A model generated the notes under the pieces. That model was not told where the DNA came from. It ran no database searches and saw only the letters and a list, made by a program, of their open reading frames with translations. 64,000 nucleotides of DNA. Origin: Brasenia schreberi (taxonomy: Eukaryota; Streptophyta; Magnoliopsida; Nymphaeales; Cabombaceae). Positions within the stretch are counted from its first letter, which is position 1; every line of letters starts with the position of its first letter. Of this stretch, positions 24,601 through 35,288 are shown piece by piece. Both the position numbers and the translations under genes were made by a program. The stretch spans positions 6,411,501-6,475,500 of the forward strand of contig JAYKKT010000046.1 of NCBI GenBank assembly GCA_036023115.1, read 5' to 3'.

Positions 24601-27600
24601 AAATGGTCGCTCTTACCTATTGTTAAAGGGGCTCCTGATCAGCAAGATAATATGCATGCATATATTTGAGTTTCTGTATGGCCCTATAAATCTTCCTTAG
24701 ATGTATAATTCTCGTTAATTGTGATGCATGTTTCTCCTTTGGACTTAAGAACTGTGGACATGTTTGAATATGGTCTGACAGTTTTCCATTTCCTTTTGCT
24801 CTTTGAAACATGCCGAACATTGATGATTTCTGCCTTGCATTATACAACAGGCTGGTCATTCAAAGAGTGCACATTGCTGAGCATCTGTCCAAGCTTCATG
24901 TGCTAGTTGTTAAGTCACTTGATTTTTGTCATTTCTGTTTGCAGGTCAAGCTAGTGAAATGCCTTGTTCAGAACATTGTTGTAGACATATCAGTTAATCA
25001 GTTAGGAGGGCTATGCGCTCTCTGCTTCCTTGAGCAGGCAATGATTTTAAACTTTTGTGCATGATCTGATTTGACATTAGGCACTTAATACTGTATTTCT
25101 TATCCAGGTTGACAGGATGATTGCTAAAGAACACCTATTCAAACGGAGTATCATACTGATCAAAGCTTGGTGTTATTATGAAAGCCGCATTCTTGGTGCA
25201 CATCATGGACTTATCTCTACTTATGCATTGGAAACACTTGTCCTTTATATTTTCCAACACTTCCATTCCTGTCTACATGGTCCGTTGGAGGTAAATCAAC
25301 TTCCAAGAGGCTGCAGTATAATCGTCTATTGAACTCATTTATGATATATATTCTGGGATCAATGGTCACTGAATTTAACAACAATTGGCAGGTTCTCTAC
25401 AGGTTTCTGGACTACTTTAGCAAGTTTGATTGGGATAACTATTGTGTTAGTTTGAATGGTCCAGTTCCATTGTCCGCTTTTCCAGAAATGGCAGGTAAGA
25501 AATGGCCTAAATAGTTATGCTGTTGTACACACTACTGAAACAGTTTGACTAGTAAATTGATTTTCCTCTTGGCTTTGTCTTGTGCAATCTACCTTTAAAC
25601 ATGTCTCAATATGGTTGATATAGTCAGTTGCTACTTTGGTTCTAAAAGTTTTTAGTAATGTGGTTTGCAATGAATTCAATCAGTTTCCATTAAAGGGGAT
25701 TTTGTATATTTATTTGCAGCGGAGGCCATAGAAACTGATGGGGGTGACTTGTTGCTTAGCAAAGAATTTCTTAAAAAATATTCAGAGAGTTATTCGGTTC
25801 CAACAAAAATGTCTGAGACCATACGGTCATTTCATTTAAAGCATCTGAACGTAGTTGATCCTTTGAAAGAAAACAACAATCTTGGACGCAGTGTCAGCAG
25901 AGGTTAGCAACTCTTTACATGCTTGGTATTTTACTATCGTTCTTTATGTGATCCTTCCTTCAAGAACATTTGCGGTACTACCACAGAACATTTCAACCTA
26001 AACCTTATAGATCTTCATCTATTGGAAATGATAACCTTTTCTTTTTCAAATAAAAAAACTAGAAAATGGAACTTGAGGCATGGAAAATATAAGGTCAGTC
26101 ACTATCCTGCTTGAATCCAACTTGTTTGACTCAGTCGTACCAAATGCTTTTTGATTTGGTGCTTCTGTTTGATCTGCAATTAGCAGTTGTTCGTTGTCTC
26201 TTTCCTTTTTCTCTCAGAAAGTTGGAAGCCTCAAAAATGATGGATAGATCACAATGCCGACTAAGAATCCATGTAGCCGACTCTGCTTAGTGTGGGATAA
26301 GGCTTTGTTTTGGTTTCTCCTAGAGGGTTCACCTCAGGAAGCTTGCAATAACTAGTTACCTTGAGTTGGTAGCCTTCACCTCTGTAAAGCGCTTTTTTGT
26401 GTGTTTTCTATTTATCATGCAGGCAACTTTTATAGGATCCGCAGTGCATTCACATATGGTGCTCGAAAACTTGGACGGATTCTTCTCTCTTCAGAGGAGG
26501 ACATTGAAGAAGAACTAACCAAGTTCTTTATGAACACATTGGATCGGCATGGAAGTGGACAGCGGCCAGATGTCCAAGATCCTAACCCTAGCTTTGCTGA
26601 AACATCTTCTGGTGTTATTTTATTGAATGATGTATCAAATCCTGATGCTGTGGGGTGCAGGGAGGGTCACAAATTCTCCAAAAGAGTATCTCCTGGAACT
26701 GCTATCGGGGAAGTGGAGCAGGAGATTGATCGTTGTGATTTGTTATGCAAAGACACTGCTTGGCTTGAGATAGAAGATCATGATGGTGGTAAGCTTCAAA
26801 GAAGATCAAAGTACTTCAACTTACAAAATTCATCACAGAGTAGCTTTAGGATGGGGGACTACTCCCTTGTACAAGAGTGCAATGCACCTGTTGAAGGGGC
26901 GGTTGTTTCAAGAAGCCATTTGCTTGAGGACACTAATCATCTTGCTGGTAATGGGATCTGTGTTCCAACTTCCAGAAGGGAGACGAAGGCAGAGACTAGT
27001 GATGAGCCGTGTACTTCATCATCTGGGAGCATTCCTGAGGTGCCTCATCTTCGATTTTCCCAGTTAAATACATATCCTGGACAGATGGCAGTTGCCCATG
27101 ATCCATCAGAAATTTGCAATTCCACCATGCTTGAGAAAAAAGTGTCCTCTTGGTTGTGGGCTTCCCATGATCAATTTGGTCTTTTGACAGAGGATGCACA
27201 GAGGAGTGTATCTGCACCTAATGATGCGCTCCAACCCCTTGGGAGCAATGGGAGCTCAGATGGTGGTTTGGGCTCCTGCCCAGTGGGCACTGTATGCCAT
27301 AGTTCCACTGGCATGGCTCCTTTTCTGAGTAGTGGTGGCGTCTCCGATGGTGGTCGTAAGGCTGGAGGTCGTGAGGCTGTTAGCCAATTGTCGGACCTCA
27401 CAGGTGATTTTGACAGCCACGAGCAAAGTCTGTCATGCGGTCGATGGTACTACGAGTCTACCTTGTTTGGGCCCATCGTTCCTTTTCCAGCAGTCTCAAG
27501 CTCCTATGTTCACAATAGGCAGACATATGAGGGCATTTATCAGCCTTCCCTGTCAAAGCACATGTATCAATTTATGCCCGCAAATGGGATGATGATGCCT

Positions 27601-28490
27601 GGTCCTCATTTCTCTGCGGCAGGCAATTACTATCATAGGAAACAACCTTTCTTGTCTGGTGGTTTCAATCTGGAGGACTTGCCAAAGCCGCGAGGAACTG
27701 GCACATACATCCCGAACATGGTATGCTGTTTCTGAAAATTTGGATTGACAAATCACATTTTTGTGTTGATCCTTTCGTCTTTCTTATCATGCTTTGAAAT
27801 CCCATTGAATCAGCATGCATACAGGGAGCAGCAGCCTGCTGGTAGAGGTAGACACAATCCCAAGCTAAATCATGCGCCACCACAGACATCTCGTGTTAAT
27901 GGGTGTGTTGCTGTTGCTGCTGCTGATGGTAGTGCAACTGGGCAAAGGGGCATCGAAATCAGATTGCAGGATAGGGGTCCCAGTGAACCTTCCAGACACG
28001 AACCTTTGAGACCGTCTTTCTCTGCATCCAGTGGCCCCAATTCTGCTGGCTTGGCCAAACTGGCATCCCCATCGGCGGAGCCAGTTCATCCTTATAGTGA
28101 TCATGGTAAGGCACCTGCAATATCAGAACTCCCAAGAAGTAGTCCAGTTATGAGGTATCCTCCAAGCACAAATGGATTGCCTCCCACCGAGGGTCTAGAG
28201 TTTGGTTCTTTTGCCTCTCTACCGTGGAGTGCCCTCCAAGGGGCACAGAGGGGACAAAAAGAAAAAGACTGTTTGTATACTCCAGCTCCTGGACCTATTC
28301 CACCAACCTCATCTGCACAAAGATCAGGGCCCGGTCTAAGGCTAGAAAAGTAAGTGAAAATTCTCTTTAAATGTTTATTTCATGATTCAACTATTATGTC
28401 TATGCTGGTAAAAATGTGCTAAGTAAACTACGCAGATCCTCGCACCCATATCACTTGAAAGATGAAGACTTCCCACCTCTTTCTGTTTGA
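18643..28490 (+). CDS. PAP/OAS1-type nucleotidyltransferase domain protein (plant, about 955 residues)
   Basis: This protein has a polymerase-beta-like nucleotidyltransferase core followed by a PAP/OAS1 substrate-binding domain. Exons are 18643-18870, 24301-24489, 24945-25037, 25108-25290, 25392-25494, 25720-25902, 26423-27720, 27814-28349 and 28436-28490. Phases agree throughout and give 955 residues. The first ATG is at 18643. Motifs include GSVPLKTYLPDGDIDL with the metal-binding Asp pair at about 93 and 95, and a third acidic residue in NIVVDIS (about Asp153). The helical domain has FLEQVDRMIAKEHLFKRS, IKAWCYYESRILGAHHGLIS and YRFLDYFSKFDWDNYCVSLN. A long low-complexity C-terminal region ends in YHLKDEDFPPLSV. 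Plant relatives (Arabidopsis At3g51620/At3g61690 type) are annotated by domain only, so template and product are unknown to me. Oddities are a 5.4-kb first intron and an apparent GC donor at 25038 (exon ends GAG CAG, intron starts GCAATG). Intron 6 carries a LINE 3' scrap. Confidence 0.9.
20966..21335. repeat. Two diverged tandem units of about 190 bp in intron 1
   Basis: Unit 1 (from about 20966) and unit 2 (from about 21163) share an ordered series of words: AAGTTGCCTTCTACTTTC / AAGCTGCCTTCTCCTTTC, AAATTCAAATTAGGTA / AAATTCAGATGAGGTA, GATCCTCACTAATTGTTTTT / GATCCTCGTTGTTTTT, and TTTTGAGTGAGGCT / TTTTAGTGAGGCT. This is a degenerate internal duplication inside the 5.4-kb first intron of the nucleotidyltransferase gene. 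Confidence 0.65.
22589..22650. repeat. Degenerate (TATG)n/(GT)n microsatellite
   Basis: The stretch consists of TATATG, TATGTATG and GTGTGTG words inside intron 1 of the nucleotidyltransferase gene. Open frames across it (22561-22849) are Tyr/Met/Cys/Val artefacts. A separate pure (GT)n lies at 22800-22823. Confidence 0.8.
26240..26308 (+). mobile_element. 3'-terminal scrap of an RTE LINE in an intron
   Basis: The stretch AGAATCCATGTAGCCGACTC followed by GTGGGATAAGGCTTTGTT matches the 3' end of the LINE at 63849-63895 (AGAATCCATGTAGCCGACTC, then TATGGGAAAAGGCTTAGTTG) in the same orientation. It lies in intron 6 of the nucleotidyltransferase gene. Its short length and 3' position fit strong 5' truncation, usual for LINEs. 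Confidence 0.75.
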
Positions 28491-30682
28491 GCGCATCTAG
28501 GAAAGTGATCTAGAGAGATTAACTGAGAACAGCAGGCAAAGAAAAGCAGGAAGTGCTAACAGGTGCTGAACTTATTCTCATCTTAAACTGTAAAATGTAT
28601 AGAAATGAAGGGAAGATTGTATATGTTTGCGTGATTTTTTACCTTCTGGTGTCATATAGCAACTTAGGATTAGTTTTGCTATTGAAACGCCCCTCCTTGT
28701 TTACCTTTTGAGAGGGAGGTCAGTATAATTTGTACCAAGTGACATTATAGAGTGCTTCCATCAGGCATCAATACACATAGGTAACCTTGTTCAAGATCGA
28801 CTGAATTTTTGCAGAATTGCAATTGCAGAAGGGATCTGCTCTCTGTTTCTGCTAATTGGCTTCCTGACCCTGACTGGTCTTTTAATGACTACAAGTTCAT
28901 GCATTCAGGAAAATGATAGACATTACGTCGTGGATGATCCATTGTCTTGGTGGTCGTCATGATCTGAACCTAGTTTGTGATAAGGGTCATAGTGCGCTGA
29001 ATGTCCTGGAAGCATGAGAATGATTGTTTGTTTTGGGAAGGAGGTAACTGAACTTGATTGCTTTACGCCCTGATACTTGATTAGGAAGTCACTAAATTGG
29101 GCTTATAATGCTGGTAAGGCTTCGGTTTCATGAACCCGTTTTAGTCAGAGGATGCTCTGAATGTTGTGAAATGCATGGATAACAATGAGACTTGCTGTGA
29201 TGTTATCTTTGGTTGAGAGAATGTGTGAGAGTACATACCACCTCAACAGTCATCCTCGAAAAATGTGCCTCTATTTCAGAGCCAAGAAATCGATTTCCTT
29301 GGGCTGTGACATCAAAGTGCAGTTGAATCTGTCGAGATCCGGTGATGGTTCTCCATGCCAAAAGATGGAGAAAGGAAAGATCTAGAGGTTGGTCAGGCGT
29401 TATGTTAAGACCCTCTTCACATCCTTCCCTTGCCCTCCGAACCCACTCCTACGTCTGAACATTTCTCCCCAATACACTCTCATGCTGCACTAGAAGAAAA
29501 ACATGGGAAGAGAGTTGCTAATGATGTATGGCTCCCCCTGGCCTCAAATGATACTTCTGTAAGATCTTCCTTCCTTCCTTCTATACTCGCTTGCACCAAG
29601 AAGAGCTCAACAGGATCTGTCTACCCTTTTCCGTTATCCCTCTAAAATTTCTCTTCCTTTTTCTTATCCTAAGGACTCTCTATGCGTTTGTTCACTTCTT
29701 GCCCCTTTCTTCTCACTCCTAAACACGAGAAGAGTAAGGTGGTTGCTCATGCCACTCAAATGTTTTGCTGCCCTCTCCCCTTCTTCCATCTACTCACACC
29801 CCCAAAAGAGGGGAGAGTGTGGTGGCCTCTGCCCCTGTTCCTCGAGTATCTATTCACCCTCCCTTTCTTGTCTAAGGGACTCTTGTTCTTAAATAACTTC
29901 GTTTTGGCAGAATATAGCAAGCTCTCTGTAGGTGCCCTTCCCCTATAGGCTAGCCTAAACATGGAGACGGTATAACCAAATTTTCCAAGCAATGTTTCCG
30001 CGAATACAGTTCTGCGACCTAAATGGAAACCACCAAAATGCAATGATCATGATATTTTATTTGGCTGTAGTATCCAATCCCAATAATGCGTGAAAACGCG
30101 TCTTTGGAGCCATTTTTATGGAGAATTATCTACTCCATGTTCACGTATTAAGGGCGCGTTTGAATGAAGTTTTTGGAGTGTTGCCATGATCCTCGATCCC
30201 GGCGAGTATCCAGTCCCCTGTGTAGAGAATACTCCCATGACAAGGATCTTGTCCCACCGTGAGAAGATTCACTAGAGGAGTGCATTGAACCATACAAGAC
30301 TTACGAATTTGGGACTTCCTTCTTGGCTGAACAAGGCCAAGGAGCAAAACCCTAATGCTGCTCCACTTTGTGAGTGGTATTATCAGAACCGGACTCTGGA
30401 GCTCCATCTTTGAATTTTGGGAAGAAAAGGCACTTCAGAGTCTTAATACCAGGTAGAGGTCATGGTCTTCCCCGTTCTTGCTTTCAGGCATCTTGTTTCT
30501 GTAGGCTCCATTCCTATAGAGCGTCCTAAAGTAAACACGAAGATGAAATCACTGTGTGTATAATCTCCCCTTGATGGCTCGAATTCTCTTAGTCTAATCC
30601 AAACACAGCCTGAATTTCCCAAGTAGTGTTTTCCTGTCTTCAGTTTTACAGCCTAAGTGTGAATAGATATGGAGTTAGGATG

Positions 30683-30683
<1 letters not shown>

Positions 30684-30770
<87 letters not shown>
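30684..30770. repeat. Compound (TA)n(GA)n microsatellite
   Basis: About 53 bp of TA run directly into about 34 bp of GA. The TA-then-GA order on the plus strand is the same as at 16541-16616, 44147-44187 and 45072-45134. Confidence 0.95.
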
Positions 30771-30773
<3 letters not shown>

Positions 30774-31859
30774 TGGGTTATAGTCAATCATTATTGTACT
30801 AAATTGGGTGAAGTGGTGGGTTTCATTGCATATATTGTATTAGAAGCTGGCATTTTTATATTATAAGTATTAATTGAGTATTGTATGCATTGAATATAAC
30901 TTATACATATACTTTAAACTTCCATAACAGTTTCAGCCCTCTCTGTGGATCAGGTCAGGGTGTCCGTAGAAGCACCAGTAACCCTTTCCAGAAACATGGA
31001 TTTGAAGGTAATTCTTGACATAAATCAAGCACATGATGCACTTAGTGACTTTATCTTTACTTAACTAACCTAAGGACTAGAAGTTAATAAGTCAGGACCA
31101 GACGTATCCAATTTGGATTTTGATCAAGGATGCAATTAGACACCTAGAGGGGAGAGAGTATGACCCTTTTGTTGTTAAGTATGCATGCGTCTGTGACACG
31201 ATCCAATTGGTACGTATAAATGATCTTTAAAAGAAATGGGGGGGGGGGGGGCACTTTTTTATCTGATATGCATTTTCTTTCTCATAAAAATAAAATAAAA
31301 GATCTTGTTTTTTTCAATTGTGTTTTGTCTCAAGTCTTAAGTTTCAACTGTGTGTGCGCGCGTGCACTCGTGGAGACGGATCCTTGTGCATTCCTAGTGG
31401 AATTGGTTGCAACCAAGTTAGAGAGAAAAGTGAAGGTCCACAGGATCTTTTGGCACCTTAATATTCAGTATAATTTTGTCAAAGATGTTGATTTTAATGG
31501 TAGCCTGTTTGTCCTATTCAAACGACGGATTAGGTGGAGAATGGTGGCGGAAAACAACGGGCCACCCACCCTTGTGTGTCCAGATTATTGCCAAATTACT
31601 ATCCATAAAAGGTTTTGATCCAAACCCAATTTGTTAGAACTCTTGATTTCTCTTAAATCATATTAACTGAGAGAGATCTATCAATAGCATGTTCATCAAT
31701 TTCTTGATTTTCTTCCGTGCAATGAATGACGATGGGTGTTCAACCCAATCCATAAGTAAACTTTGCTACATGAATTCTAAGTCGCCATGGAGCTCGATCT
31801 TGTGCTATATTTAATATTTAGTTCCAAAATAATTAGATCATATTATGTTGTTTTTCTCA

Positions 31860-31935
31860 ACACTTACCTAGGAGGTCGACTCACAAGATGAAAGTCTTCA
31901 GTTTGATACTCGGTGGGTACACTTCGGGCTTCCGA
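31860..31935 (+). mobile_element. tRNA-derived SINE-like fragment
   Basis: ACTTACCTAGGAGGTCGACT (box-A-like) is followed by CACAAGATGAAAGTC, then the box-B-like CAGTTTGATACTCGG and GTGGGTACACTTCGGG. The order and spacing match the other SINE-like pieces, here on the plus strand. Confidence 0.5.
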
Positions 31936-32282
31936 TGTATAAAAAGAAAAGAAGCAAGAAATGACACAAGACTGGTAAATATGGGAAGCATTACTTTTTA
32001 AAGCACAATATTTAAGCCTAAATATTTAAATGAAATAATAACGAACTTAAATTGAATGATAATCATCCCAAAGATATGGGAACCATTACTTTCCAATTGA
32101 AAATTCTATATGTTTTCCAATAAAAAAAGAATATACATATAAAAAATCGAAATTGAATATATGTGTTTCTTTGAAAGCTCGAATATTGAAAATGCCCCCA
32201 AGGAATTCACAAATTGACAAAACCGTACATCTACCTCGTCCTTCGCTATTTACCCTAACTTCTCCGCCCTTTTAGAGTGTGA

Positions 32283-32286
<4 letters not shown>

Positions 32287-32317
<31 letters not shown>
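32287..32317 (+). promoter_or_regulatory. (TC)n tract in the PSAT 5' leader
   Basis: About 31 bp of pure (TC)n end 20 bp before the PSAT start codon. Pyrimidine-rich (TC)n leaders are common in plant 5' UTRs and core promoters. A role in expression here is inference. I did not find a convincing TATA box in the 60 bp before it. Confidence 0.5.
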
Positions 32318-32320
<3 letters not shown>

Positions 32321-32337
32321 AGTGTCTCTCCCTTTCA

Positions 32338-33615
32338 ATGGCGGCCTCGACGTCTTCCCAATGCTTCCTTCTTCAAAACCCCAAAGCTTCGGTCTCAAAG
32401 ATCACCACAAAACTCTTCCCCGCCGGCCAGATCGCAACGCTGCAGAGGAAGAAGCTTCTCTCAATCTCATGCAAGGCTGTCGCCGCGCCTCCAGTGACCC
32501 ATTCCGGCGTCTCCGGCAAGGCCCAAGATCGAGTCTTCAACTTCGCCGCTGGGCCGGCAACGCTCCCCCTGAACGTCATCCAGAAGGCTCAGGCCGAGCT
32601 TGACAACTGGGGGAACTCCGGGATGAGCGTCATGGAGATGAGCCACCGGGGAAAGGAGTTCCTCTCCGTCATTCAGAAGGCCGAAGCGGATCTCCGGCAG
32701 CTCCTTGCGATCCCGGAGAACTACGAGGTGCTCTTCCTCCAGGGTGGCGCCACCACGCAGTTCGCCGCGATACCGCTAAATATCTGCAACCCTGACGACG
32801 TCGTCGATTACGTCGTCACGGGATCTTGGGGGGACAAGGCGTTCAAGGAGGCGCAGAAGTTCTGCAAACCGAAGATCGCCTGGTCCGGGAAATCGGAGAA
32901 ATACACCAAAATTCCCGATTTCGGCGAGATCCAGCAGGATTCAAATGCGAAATACCTGCACATCTGCGCTAATGAAACCATCCACGGGGTTGAGTTCAAG
33001 AATTATCCAACACCTGCCGGAAAAGATGCCGTTCTTATCGCCGACATGTCGTCAAATTTCTGCTCGAAGCCCGTCGACGTGTCGAAATTCGGGTTGATCT
33101 ACGCAGGGGCGCAGAAGAACGTTGGACCCTCCGGCGTGACGATTGTGATCGTCCGTAAGGATCTCATCGGAAACGCACAGCCGGCGACTCCCGTGATGCT
33201 CGACTACAAGATCCATTCGGAGAATAAATCTCTGTATAACACACCCCCGTGCTTCGCGATCTACATATGCGGGCTCGTTTTCGAAGATCTGCTGAACCAG
33301 GGAGGTTTGGAGGCGATCGAGAGAAAGAATTCACACAAAGCGAAGTTTCTGTACGACGCAATCGACGGGAGCGGCGGGTTCTATCGCTGCCCAGTTGAGA
33401 AATCCGTCCGGTCTCTGATGAACGTTCCATTCACGCTCGAAAAATCCGATCTCGAGGCCGAATTCATCAAAGAAGCGGCCGCTCAGGGAATGGTGCAACT
33501 CAAGGGGCACAGATCGGTGGGTGGTGTTCGTGCTTCGATCTACAACGCGATGCAGTTTGAGGGCGTCGAGAAATTGGTTGCTTTCATGAAGGATTTTCAG
33601 TCCAAGCACGCTTGA
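32338..33615 (+). CDS. PSAT: Phosphoserine aminotransferase, chloroplast precursor
   Basis: This PLP enzyme converts 3-phosphohydroxypyruvate and glutamate to 3-phosphoserine and 2-oxoglutarate, the second step of the phosphorylated serine pathway in plastids. A single uninterrupted frame encodes 425 residues, the usual length of plant precursors. Residues 1 to about 60 are rich in Ser, Lys and Ala with few acidic residues, as in a chloroplast transit peptide. The mature part starts near [19 protein letters not shown]. Class-V aminotransferase motifs are [72 protein letters not shown] and the PLP-lysine motif [12 protein letters not shown] (Lys260). The C-terminal part has [18 protein letters not shown]. 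The start is the ATG after the (TC)n leader; a poly(A)-signal-like AATAAA follows at 33778. GC content is clearly higher than the flanks, as expected for an intronless conserved gene. Confidence 0.97.
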   Translation: MAASTSSQCFLLQNPKASVSKITTKLFPAGQIATLQRKKLLSISCKAVAAPPVTHSGVSGKAQDRVFNFAAGPATLPLNVIQKAQAELDNWGNSGMSVMEMSHRGKEFLSVIQKAEADLRQLLAIPENYEVLFLQGGATTQFAAIPLNICNPDDVVDYVVTGSWGDKAFKEAQKFCKPKIAWSGKSEKYTKIPDFGEIQQDSNAKYLHICANETIHGVEFKNYPTPAGKDAVLIADMSSNFCSKPVDVSKFGLIYAGAQKNVGPSGVTIVIVRKDLIGNAQPATPVMLDYKIHSENKSLYNTPPCFAIYICGLVFEDLLNQGGLEAIERKNSHKAKFLYDAIDGSGGFYRCPVEKSVRSLMNVPFTLEKSDLEAEFIKEAAAQGMVQLKGHRSVGGVRASIYNAMQFEGVEKLVAFMKDFQSKHA

Positions 33616-33777
33616 GTCTAAAGCATGGTGATATTCAAAAGGTTTCGTTTCTTGGAGTCCCTTGGCGTGATAGAGAGGAAGAAGAGTTCATAGCTATGTT
33701 CGATCGAAATATCTAGTTCTTATCTACCTCTCTCGATTTTGTGATTCGGTACTTTTCTCTGATACTATATATGATGG

Positions 33778-33783
33778 AATAAA
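33778..33783 (+). terminator. Poly(A) signal-like AATAAA downstream of PSAT
   Basis: AATAAA lies 163 bp after the PSAT stop codon, in T-rich sequence, a normal distance for a plant near-upstream element. The cleavage site cannot be fixed by reading alone. Confidence 0.5.
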
Positions 33784-34140
33784 AGTTCTCGATGTTTTGG
33801 TTTAGTATGAATGGAGTATGCCTGTTCATTTCAAGGTTGTCACGAGGAGTTAAAGGTACGAGAAACGCTTTCACGTGCGAAAGCGAACAACTTAAAAAAG
33901 GGCCCAAGGCACACCATTTTGAAGGGCACATGATATCCCAAATAAGATCCAAGTGCACAAATGCTTCTACTGAATCAATCCTTAATAGAAGAGTTTGGTA
34001 GGGTATTGGGTTTTGGTGGAGGACAGGAGATTAGTAATTGACTTTGTGAGTGTTTTTGTGTTAGATGAAATGCTGAACGTTTACAATTTATTCTGTTATT
34101 TCGGTTAAGTATTGATATCATTCATATATATATGGTAGGT

Positions 34141-34255
34141 TATACTCAATAAATTTGATAATCAATTAATACTCATAGTGTAAAAATGGTGGGCCCATTA
34201 TAACAGATACATTGGGAGCCACCACTTTACACTATTTTATAATTATTGAGTATGA
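34141..34255. mobile_element. MITE-like inverted-repeat element
   Basis: The left arm TATACTCAATAA ... ATAGTGTAAAAATGGTGG is matched on the opposite strand by the right arm CATACTCAATAA ... ATAGTGTAAAGTGGTGG. The arms (about 45 bp, with one internal gap) can fold into a hairpin with a short loop. There is no coding sequence. A target duplication is not clear, so the superfamily is not assigned. Confidence 0.55.
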
Positions 34256-34659
34256 TACTGAATGAGTACAACCTAGGTTTCATATATAGGCAAAGTAACA
34301 ACCTCAGTTTTGCAGTGTTAAATGCGTTTCTTTTCTTTTGCCGACTCATGATTGTCATTGTGTTAGCCTGGTGCAAAATTGTTTTTAGCGATTCTAACAC
34401 AATTGTAAGTTTAACGTCTAAGCCCATTGTGTCAAATCAAATTTACACGGTTGTGCGGCCTTTTCCGTTAGTTTTTCCTCAGACTCGCGGCAAACCCACA
34501 GGAAGAGGACGCCATCACGGATTTTTTACTTGAAATCAGGAGGCCCTGACGCCCACAGAAACGGAACCCCCTTGCCCTGCCGCCAGCAGATACAACCAGT
34601 CTCCAGACAAAGACCATGGCCAATCTAATAAAGATTCAAACTTCAAAAGCCAATACCTG

Positions 34660-34706
34660 TGCGCGCGCGCGTGTGTGTATGCGTGTGTGAGTGTGAGAGA
34701 GAGAGA
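34660..34706. repeat. Compound (CG)n(TG)n(AG)n microsatellite
   Basis: GCGCGCGCGC runs into TG-rich and then GAGAGAGA sequence, the same order as at 13660-13701. Alternating purine-pyrimidine CG/TG DNA of this kind can adopt Z-form in vitro; a role here is not shown. Confidence 0.8.
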
Positions 34707-35070
34707 TGAGCTTCCGCTAGTCGACAATCACAAGAGAGGATTGGAGTAACAGCAGGCCATTGTCCATCTCTTCTTCAAGCTCATCTCTCTTTGGCAAAAG
34801 ACACTTCTTCTCTGGTGCCTAGTCACTCCATTTCTTTGTATGTACTCATCATACTAGACCGGAGCAAGTGCACAAAGAAGAGATACCCTCACATTCCCTT
34901 AAAACTAAATAATTAAACAACAAAATACAAACAGAACTAGCAAAATTTTAATCGAAATGATATAATGAGAGAATCAAATTATTGCCAAACAAGAGAGAAC
35001 TAAAGGTTAACAGAAAAAGCATAGCAAAGAAGCACAAAGTGCCGTGTAACAATTTCAAAGTTTGAAGAAT

Positions 35071-35130
35071 ACAGTCACAAGTTGAAGGGTTATGAATTCG
35101 ACACCCAGGGCACGCACCCGGATACAGCCT
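35071..35130 (+). mobile_element. tRNA-derived SINE-like fragment
   Basis: CACAAGTTGAAGGGTTATG is followed by the box-B-like GAATTCGACACCC and GGGCACGCACCCGG. The box-A half is not clear in this copy. It shares the layout of the copy at 39590-39680. Confidence 0.4.
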
Positions 35131-35220
35131 CCCCATTCTACACAAGAAAAAAAGGATAGCTAGCGAGGGGGAAACAAATATATACATGATCAGACCAGCT
35201 AGCTCACCAGATCGTGATAA

Positions 35221-35288
35221 CCATCATTTGATTGAACTCTTGACCTTCTGCGAAAGAAGCTACCCCATAACCAGTGAGCTATTCTCCT
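35221..35288 (-). mobile_element. tRNA-derived SINE-like fragment
   Basis: On the minus strand: AATAGCTCACTGGTTATGGG (box-A-like), then a box-B-like GGTCAAGAGTTCAATC. The AATAGCTCAC start is shared with the copy at 39590-39680. Confidence 0.5.

Larger units (their letters stand above)
28491..32337. other. Intergenic region between the nucleotidyltransferase and PSAT genes
   Basis: It starts with the 3' UTR of the nucleotidyltransferase gene and ends with the promoter and leader of PSAT. I see no gene. Open frames at 29185-30043 lack motifs. Contents include a (TA)n(GA)n tract (30684-30770), a run of 14 G (31238-31251) and a SINE-like piece (31860-31935). Confidence 0.5.

Noticed and set aside
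29185..30407. Cluster of 65-95-codon open frames downstream of the nucleotidyltransferase gene
   Set aside because: No motifs, no splice-consistent extension and overlapping frames on both strands; treated as non-coding.
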